Assembly: GCA_033398695.1 (NCBI GenBank)
Contig: CM065803.1
Coordinates: 46,863,501-46,927,500 of the forward strand
DNA from: Orobanche coerulescens
Taxonomy: Eukaryota; Streptophyta; Magnoliopsida; Lamiales; Orobanchaceae
Reading direction: 5' to 3'
DNA length: 64,000 nt
Shown here: piece by piece, positions 58,389 to 64,000 of the stretch
Numbering within the stretch: position 1 is the stretch's first letter
Layout of the letters: each line of letters begins with the position of its first letter
Position numbers and translations under genes: made by a program
The notes under the pieces: model-generated
Database searches by the model: none
What the model saw: the letters and a program-made list of their open reading frames with translations, nothing else
What the model was told of the DNA's origin: nothing

Positions 58389-61300
58389 TGATACTAATAA
58401 TATTCTAATATCTTATATCTTAATAATCTTATATATCAGTATATGATTTAAATCTATGTACTCAACTATATATATTATATATCAAACAAATAACTACATA
58501 CATGTGAAATAAAGTACTTAAAAGATATATTGTAACAAAAAATTACAGAAATAACAACATTCATATGAAGCAAATAAATAAAATGATCTCTCACAAATAT
58601 ATTTGGGATATTTTAGTCATAATTTTGATTTATCTCTTCGAATCATAATTTTTTGTGGGTCAAAATTCCAATGCATATATAAACATATGTGTTTGTATAT
58701 GTTAGTTATTTTTTTTAAATGAGTTACTCCCTCCGTCCGCCAAAACTTGCCCCAGTTGGGATGGCACGGGTTCCAAGAAAAGCTGGTATAAAGTGATTTT
58801 AGTGTAGAAAGGGTCCCACTTTTGAGAAGCAAAAGAGAGTTCTTTTATAAGTGGGGCAAATTTTTTGCGGACACCCCAATAAGGAAACTGAGGCAATTTT
58901 TTTGTGGACGGAGGGAGTATAATATTTTGTAGCTTTTGTTTTAACTAAATTTTTTATGTTTTAAAATTTAATAGATATTTGTGCCTCCACGTTTTGGTTA
59001 ATATAATTATTTTAATTTTTAATTTTTGAGTTTTTAAATTAGAAACCCGATTTAAACCCCAAAATGATCCGAAACCCAATAAAACCCGATGGTTTGGATT
59101 TGGATGTTCAAATCCGGATTCAAACCCAAACTGATCCAAAAACTTTTGGATCGGATTTGGATTTACTCGAACCCGATCTGATCCAAACTGTTGCCATCTC
59201 TTATTTTTTAGTGTGGGCATCAGAAAATTGGACTGTTGCTGCCTCCATCTTGGTCACAAGAATTGGTCCATTATGTTTGCTTTAGAGTTTAAAATGTTGA
59301 TATCCCAAAGGTTTTTAATGTGAAACTAAAAAAATCCTACCCAAAAATTGAGTGTTGATCTACCCAACCGCAAAAAAAAAAGAACAAAGAAAAAAGAAAT
59401 CCAACTAGACTACCTACCCCAACTTCGCTTAAGATCCAAAAATTCTCAATATCTATTGTGGTCACAGAGATGAGAAGCCGTCTTAACTACTCATGTTCTC
59501 ATCATATCCAAGACAGTTCTCAAAATTCTGCTTAGGACTAAACCTACTATTATAAAAAAATTGGACATGAACTGATGGTGATTCAATACCTTGCATGACC
59601 AAGAAACATACAGATTGCTAACTGCCAAATTTAACTAACTCAGTCTGCAACTGCTCATGTAAATCTCAATATAGATATACAGATTTTTTTCCTATACAAA
59701 AGAGCACCAATGAACATACATCAGGCATTTCTGGGTGCAAATGAAACCACAGACCTAATATCACTAAAGCCGCTTCAGAAATATCAAACAAAGAGGCAAA
59801 ACAATTACCATAAGTTGGTCGATTCTAATCTCTCTATGGTTCTAGAAAAGAAAACTTTATATAACAGCGCAAAAAAGACACTGCTGTCCAACCCTTTGAG
59901 TAGTGAATGAGACTTGAATGCAAAGCACATCCTAATAATACAATCTCATCTCAGGATTGAAGTCACATCAATAATTAAAGTCACATCAATAACTACAGTG
60001 ATCAGATGGTCAGCGGTGAGACTTCAGGTTTTTATTTTTCGGGCATGCAGAATTGTCACAACTTCACGTCTAGTCAGGTAAACTTATCTCTCAACAATCA
60101 GCACCTCGTCAATAATAGTTCTCATAACACGAGTTATAATCCTTGAAGACCTCAAGGTTTCATCACATTCGCCATTCTGAAAATTTTATTGCTAAAGGCC
60201 GTCTGTGTCAACAGTTCAATCACCCCACAGGTATCTTGTCCATTTATATTGAATTATCATCGGATAGGAACTCTCACACAATACTATGTAAAGGGAATCT
60301 TCAGTTTTCGCGAAAAGCAATACTTTTCATTAGTCTCATTGTAACTTTATATAACTGATAATGAATAATATAAAAGTGCTTGCCTCAATAAGAGGAGGAT
60401 CAGAACTCTCAGAATCAGCAGATAAACTGAGCAACCTTATCCTCATAAGATCATATATATACAACAAATAATGTGTATCTTCTCTCGCATATCTGAAGAA
60501 AAATGTACATCAAGTAATGTTAATGCAGTTATAAAGGCTCAAAATCTTTAGCAGCTTCACCCAGGACACCATATATTTAACAAGGATAAATAGAAGATTC
60601 CTAGCAACACACTCAACAACAACATATAAACAGGATGCTTCTATAACAGGTGGCCCAGCTATCCAATTTGATTTTTCCATGACTGCAACAACAATCCATG
60701 ACAAAATCAACATCTACAATAATTCTCTAATGTGGCAAGAAAAAAGATGCACGCAAAATACAACAAATATAAAATACATAACACAAACTTTGCTTCTTTA
60801 ACTAGGATAGAAGCAATCAAGTCAAGCTCAGCATCGTACATACAAAGCCACAGTTTTTAAGAAACAGGTTTTGAGGACCAGGAGCAGAAGATAAGGGAGT
60901 TGTGTCTGTCCTTTGACATAACAAAGATACTCGGCATTGGACTCAATTAGATAGAAAGATTCCTAGAATGTTCACAAAGAAAGTGAAAAGTTGACATAAG
61001 TTAATCTCTAAACGCATGCAACAGAAACCATCCAGGTGTAGACGATAAACTACAGACAGAACAAAAAAGAATCTCAGGAGTAAGAGGTGTATCTAAACTC
61101 CAATAGTTTACTGTGTCAAGAAAGACCTGTAGGACAACCAATAATTGAAGAAAATCATTTAGGTAACATACTTGATCATCTCGCGTGGAAGTGGTCTAAT
61201 TCTCCAATCTGCATTCTGGTATCTGTAGAAAATAGGCTAATTAGTCTAACAAACAACCCTCCTTTCTACCTACGAACTATTTTTTATATTTCTTAGTGTA

Positions 61301-63722
61301 AGTGGGTTGCATTGTATTCTTGCAAAGCATAATAGTTGATGCCTTGTAAAAGCAAGAAAACACACTCTTTATTTGCTGTGACTCCACAAAAATGATTCAA
61401 CAGATGTTCCAGGCTGAACCTTTCCATTTTCAATACTCTCGAGGCCTATTCAAAATTAAAAACAGAAAATTATATTCAACCACGGAATCAGAAAAAGAAG
61501 CAAGATAGTATCCAAACAAATGCTTTCACACGCACACGCAGAAAGGGGATCTAGCACAAAAGTCAGACACAGGAAAACATAAATATGCATGCTAGAAAAG
61601 GAAAATTGCAGCTCTATTTCTCCAAGCACTATGCGTTGACTCATCACCAGAGATATGTTTCTTGTCTAATTATTATATAAGGCAGATTAGATGACAAATC
61701 AGTCCCGTAAAAGGCAGACCTAAAGCAGGCATCTAGACATCTGACATGGGCTAATCACCCATCAAACCCATAGTCATATCCAGGTATTCATAACCATTCT
61801 GTTTTTAACCTATGAAGCACCCGGCACGGGTACGCACCGGGTACCGGTACCGGTGCGGGAACGGGTACAGAAAACAGCATTTTTGGAAGAAAAATGAGAC
61901 GCGGGTAAAGGGGATACGGCAAATAAATATGTACATATATGCATATATTTTAATAAAAACCAGAAAAATACTTAAATTAAAAAAACATTGAAGGTTAAGA
62001 AATTTTACTCCTATTTTTTTAGGATTGGTAAAAAGACCCCAAAACATTATATTATATAATAAATCCACTTTTTTTTACCCCAGTGTATCCCCGACGTATC
62101 CCACATTTAAAAAAGAAATAGTGGAAGCAAGCCGTATCCCCGCGTATTGATTATGTATCCCCGCATATCCCCGAGAACTGGAAACGCATACTTCGACCTC
62201 TTAGTAGTATAGGTGCTTCATAAGTATGTGGTACAAACAATACTACTTAAAATAGAGAGATTATATTTTATTTATAGATTAGAGATACCCATTAGAAGTT
62301 CCAAAGAACATGGATACCAACAGAGCTTTGATCAGTTTGTCACGACGAACCAAATGGACTAAACTCCATTTTTAAGTACAAAATATCAGTTGGTTGGTTG
62401 CCGGAGAAATAACAGAAAACTAGTTCCAAATATATTAAAAAAAAAAAGGAAACAACAAAGAGAGTCCAAAATATATCAGCTTATAGCTAAGAACCTGTCC
62501 CGTGTCAAACATATTACAGACGTAAATGCCAAAGTCGCGTTGAAGCCACATGATATCATGGTTTGCTCCATGCAACACCTAATTAAGCCAAGCAAAATTG
62601 TAAGCCAAAAAGCAGCTGCAGTCAGAATAGAATAAATAGATAATAGCATGCACACTTACCTTTCTCTTAGATGGATCTTTGAATACATCTCTGAGATGTG
62701 GGCCAATGTGAACACGAAGCTTCAGAGTATCTACTATAAAATCCTCAGTTCTTGTGGATATTTGCATCAAGCATGTCAGTCCTTGAAAAGACCTGTATTG
62801 GTTGTGTTCTAAATCAACCTACAAAACAGTATAGTTCTTAACATACTGAAGCTCAATTAGCATTTTCTTGATTACTTTACATTTATGTGTGCGAGTTAGA
62901 ACAGTATGGGCATAAATATTCAGAAAAATATTGACTTCCATATGAAGGCTTCCACTGTAACATGCACCATTCTCTTTAGATATGTATTAATCCATTCAGT
63001 ACTATAACGCACTGGAGGGCAAAATGACAAAATCAGAAAGGGACATCATTATGTGTACGTGTATAGAGGCAAGGTTTAAGGCACTGGTGAATGAATAATG
63101 ATACATACGAGTATTCTGCAATTTAAGTACCTACCTAAGACGATACAGATAGCCACTCTAATATTGCAAAAACTAAATTTTCTCCCAACCCAACTTGTGT
63201 AAAGAATCGTGGATATCTCTCTCTAAGTGATGTGTCTCCCTCATTCCTAATTCTTATTTATTTTTCAATTTCTAGGTACCAAAAGAAAATCAACATAGAG
63301 ATTTGAACTTTGACCGAAGCTCTAGATTCTAGAATCAAATTTACTCTATCTGGAGGAAGTAAACTAGTCTATCATTCAAACTCTTCACTCAACATCAAGG
63401 ATATCAGCCTTAGCCACACTGATACTCAAAAGTAAAACCATGAATACTATGGCTGAGAAAGCCTTTCTATATTAAGTTGTAAAGCTCCATCATGAAATGT
63501 GTGCAACAATGGCGTAAACCCCATGGATGTATAATACTGAAAACCAGAAGGAACAAACTTTACCGCAAACTCATTCACATTGCGCAGTTTTATGGCTAAC
63601 TGCTTCAAATCTTTCACGTCTTCCACAAGGTTTAATGGGGTAACTTCGATAGGAAGAGGTTTTTCAGGCTCAGCAATACTATAATCACTTTTATCAACAA
63701 AGTCAAGAACAGCGAGATTCTC
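47232..63722 (-). CDS. RRP6L: RRP6-like 3'-5' exoribonuclease (exosome cofactor), 13 exons, 5' end outside window
   Basis: The exons 63564-63722, 62660-62818, 62495-62578, 61366-61445, 61172-61222, 60384-60492, 57852-57934, 57654-57699, 50633-50720, 50326-50495, 49087-49239, 48103-48198 and 47232-47852 join in frame to 632 residues plus stop. They encode the DEDD-Y exonuclease domain, the HRDC domain and a long acidic/basic tail of a plant RRP6-like protein, which trims and degrades RNA with the nuclear exosome. Catalytic residues are kept: D-x-E in DLEH, the Asp of HGANHDI, and Y...D in YARED. All introns fit GT-AG except the one after 60384, which has a GC donor (GAG|GCAAGC). The 49087 donor (AAG|GTTGAG) is weaker. 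N-terminal exons lie beyond 64000. I cannot tell RRP6L1 from RRP6L2. Confidence 0.93.
48600..48860. repeat. GC-rich degenerate tandem repeat in RRP6-like intron
   Basis: Three diverged units of roughly 90 bases (near 48609, 48695 and 48782) share a pattern of CCTG...CTCTGGCGGG(GC)CC...GCCGG...GGCGGACCTTC. The flanking intron is AT-rich, so base composition is strikingly different. No coding potential is supported. Confidence 0.7.
49416..49825. repeat. Retroposon-like 3' motif, A-rich tract and 100-bp duplication in intron
   Basis: At about 49430-49475 is a CTAAGCCTTAGTCCC...GGGGTCGGCTAACATGAATC segment of a kind I recall from plant SINE or LINE tails, followed by an A-rich tract (49505-49660). 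A segment with CCTCCCCAAACCAAGTCG at 49676 is repeated at 49778. Confidence 0.45.
50326..57934 (-). CDS. RRP6L: RRP6-like exons 7-10: linker and HRDC domain, intron with element E
   Basis: Exon 57852-57934 encodes [17 protein letters not shown]. The 46-base exon 57654-57699 and exons 50633-50720 ([19 protein letters not shown]) and 50326-50495 (56 codons) complete the HRDC-type helical domain. The intron 50721-57653 is 6.9 kb only because element E and its duplication occupy about 6.7 kb of it; without them it is about 230 bases. Confidence 0.92.
50836..51115 (-). repeat. Element E 3' LTR
   Basis: 280 bases ending CCCCATCA on the plus strand, next to the purine tract (minus strand AGCGGGGGAGAGT, 51116-51128). 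Confidence 0.93.
51127..51417 (-). pseudogene. Element E chromodomain fragment
   Basis: An open frame of 96 codons with [12 protein letters not shown]...E-R-T-W-I matches the chromodomain at the C-terminus of chromovirus integrases. It ends just before the purine tract. Its integrase C-terminal region lies upstream in pieces (about 51480-51780). Confidence 0.75.
51480..51781 (-). pseudogene. Element E integrase C-terminal fragment
   Basis: Broken frames retain the part of the integrase after the catalytic core, including H-x-x-L-H-A-E-I and a D-P-F/Y-E-L type stretch. The catalytic core that should precede it is absent; the minisatellite begins there. Confidence 0.6.
51828..53765. repeat. 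58-59-bp minisatellite with CTCAGCTCGAGCTGAG palindrome, about 33 copies
   Basis: Units read CCTACTCAGCTCGAGCTGAG, then GGCAAGTACGCCCAAGTC, then TTCAAATAGGGATCCGTACG, with considerable variation. The perfect 16-bp palindrome is intact in several units (for example about 52303, 52401, 52847 and 53555). Some units lack the palindrome arm. A longer-range repeat is visible: a distinctive group at about 52857 recurs at about 53209, some 352 bases or six units apart. It encodes no supported protein. Confidence 0.92.
53753..54650 (-). pseudogene. Element E reverse transcriptase, N-terminal and central part
   Basis: The piece 54114-54389 carries PxLDDMLD and the [13 protein letters not shown] block. 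A frameshift and altered catalytic region follow (the first Asp of the DD motif is kept and the second appears as Val). The piece 53753-53935 carries the [10 protein letters not shown] block. Similarity ends abruptly near 53786 after the NIHE motif, where the repeat array takes over. Confidence 0.82.
54860..55159 (-). pseudogene. Element E protease fragment
   Basis: The frame shows I-I-D-G-G at the protease active-site position and the downstream C-D-V-L-P-M-D-V motif of gypsy elements of this type. It is open for 99 codons but separated from gag and RT by stops. Confidence 0.65.
55228..56313 (-). pseudogene. Element E gag, broken
   Basis: A start codon at 56313 begins a helical N-terminus with R-D-M-N-T-R-F. 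The Gag domain follows in several frames (56147-55550), and a zinc knuckle near 55352-55395 reads C-F-Y-C...H, with its last Cys changed to Asn. Confidence 0.65.
56314..57248 (-). other. Element E leader with weak primer site
   Basis: Next to the 5' LTR the minus strand reads TTGGCATCGAGAC, a poor match to the initiator-Met site. TGAACAGTAAAAA-like repeats occur four times at about 57150-57225. The rest is non-coding. Confidence 0.5.
57249..57532 (-). repeat. Element E 5' LTR
   Basis: 284 bases. Similar to 50836-51115 with several indels, including a short block present only in the left copy. Followed by the ATATC duplication. Confidence 0.93.
58127..59200. mobile_element. hAT-like non-autonomous element in RRP6-like intron, with nested Stowaway
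   Basis: The left end GGGATGGCAA and right end TTGCCATCTC are inverted. Both arms carry repeated ACCCGAT/GATCCGA motifs typical of a plant hAT-like family. An (AT)n tract lies at about 58358-58385. No clear 8-bp duplication remains. It has no coding capacity. Confidence 0.55.
58737..58917. mobile_element. Stowaway MITE
   Basis: 181 bases with termini CTCCCTCCGTCC and GGACGGAGGGAG and TA duplications at 58735-58736 and 58918-58919. It sits inside the hAT-like element. Confidence 0.93.
60384..63722 (-). CDS. RRP6L: RRP6-like exons 1-6 in window: exonuclease domain
   Basis: Exon 63564-63722 (53 codons) leads into exon 62660-62818 (53 codons), which starts V-D-L-E-H with catalytic Asp and Glu. 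Exon 62495-62578 carries the HGANHDI motif and [16 protein letters not shown]. Exons 61366-61445 and 61172-61222 follow with split codons matching on both sides. Exon 60384-60492 carries [10 protein letters not shown] with the last catalytic Tyr and Asp. Every junction keeps phase, which supports the splice sites. Confidence 0.93.
61811..62222. mobile_element. MITE with TATGAAGCACC termini in intron
   Basis: The left end TATGAAGCACC and right end GGTGCTTCATA are perfect 11-bp inverts, possibly TA plus 9-bp TIRs. The interior is rich in CGGGTACCGG-like and TATCCCCG motifs near the ends. No coding capacity. The superfamily is uncertain. Confidence 0.65.
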
Positions 63723-63823
63723 CTGTAAATGCACAATCGAATAAAATTAGCATCACAATTTTTTTATGTTTTCGCAGCAACCTGAAGAAGCAATATAATA
63801 CTCAGTGGGCAAATGAGCAACAC

Positions 63824-63827
<4 letters not shown>

Positions 63828-63860
<33 letters not shown>
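63828..63860. repeat. (AT)n microsatellite
   Basis: About 16 AT units in the intron upstream of the first visible RRP6-like exon. Confidence 0.95.
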
Positions 63861-63866
<6 letters not shown>

Positions 63867-64000
63867 GATCATTCTCATGTCCCAGTGTAACGGAAAATAA
63901 AACCAAAGGTTATACGTTGTCATCAGTAGTAAACCAATTTTCATGGTGTTATTATTAAATTTTATCATGTGATAAAACAAATTTCAGTGAGGGGAAGGAT

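Noticed and set aside
61805..62068. 87-codon minus-strand frame in RRP6-like intron
   Set aside because: It falls in a MITE and shows no domain.

Overview
The window is plant nuclear DNA, most likely from a eudicot. It carries one spliced housekeeping gene, an exosome 3'-5' exonuclease of the RRP6 type on the minus strand with 13 exons visible. It also carries several LTR retrotransposons with plant initiator-tRNA primer sites, a Mutator-like transposon, and hAT and Stowaway MITEs. No tRNA, rRNA, CRISPR or bacterial feature was seen. I could not name the species.

Layout. 1-7528: a decayed Ty1/copia element, its 5' LTR cut by the window edge. 7662-12208: a complete gag-only (pol-less) LTR element with a perfect 5-bp target duplication and 101-bp tandem repeats in its LTRs. 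12835-17758: a complete Mutator-like element with 142-bp terminal inverted repeats, a perfect 9-bp duplication and two convergent degenerate genes (transposase and a GRF-type zinc-finger protein). 18090-18910: a hAT MITE and a Stowaway MITE. 21085-21235 plus 44346-44392: a coding exon split by a retrotransposon. 21236-44340: a three-level nest of minus-strand LTR elements. Outer element A (Ty3/gypsy chromovirus-like) has element B (same lineage) in its 3' LTR, and B has element C (gag-protease only) in its own 3' LTR. 47232-63722: the RRP6-like gene, open at its 5' end. One intron holds a 6.7-kb Ty3/gypsy element E (50836-57532) whose RNase H and integrase core are replaced by a 58-59-bp minisatellite. 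Other introns hold MITEs.

Most unusual signal. The U3 part of the LTRs of both A and B carries an ordered array of the 12-mer TAGCG-NN-CGCTA (5-bp inverted arms, 2-nt spacer nearly always pyrimidine-purine). The copies repeat at a 23-24-bp pitch in blocks of four, with a block of two nearest the TATA box. Blocks repeat about every 131-145 bp and are separated by a CAGTCCAGTA...CTGGAC segment. The design is the same in A (2+4+4+4+4) and B (2+4+4+4) although the surrounding LTR sequence has diverged, and it stops about 10-12 bp upstream of the TATA box. It looks like a phased promoter/enhancer array. Palindrome-rich repeats also lie upstream of the TATA box in the gag-only element and inside E, and heat-shock-element-like motifs cluster in the LTR of C.

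Most transposon genes are broken. The main exceptions are the long gag-protease frame of C and parts of A and B pol. The RRP6-like exons all join in frame (632 residues in the window) and keep the DEDD-Y catalytic residues, so this gene appears functional.
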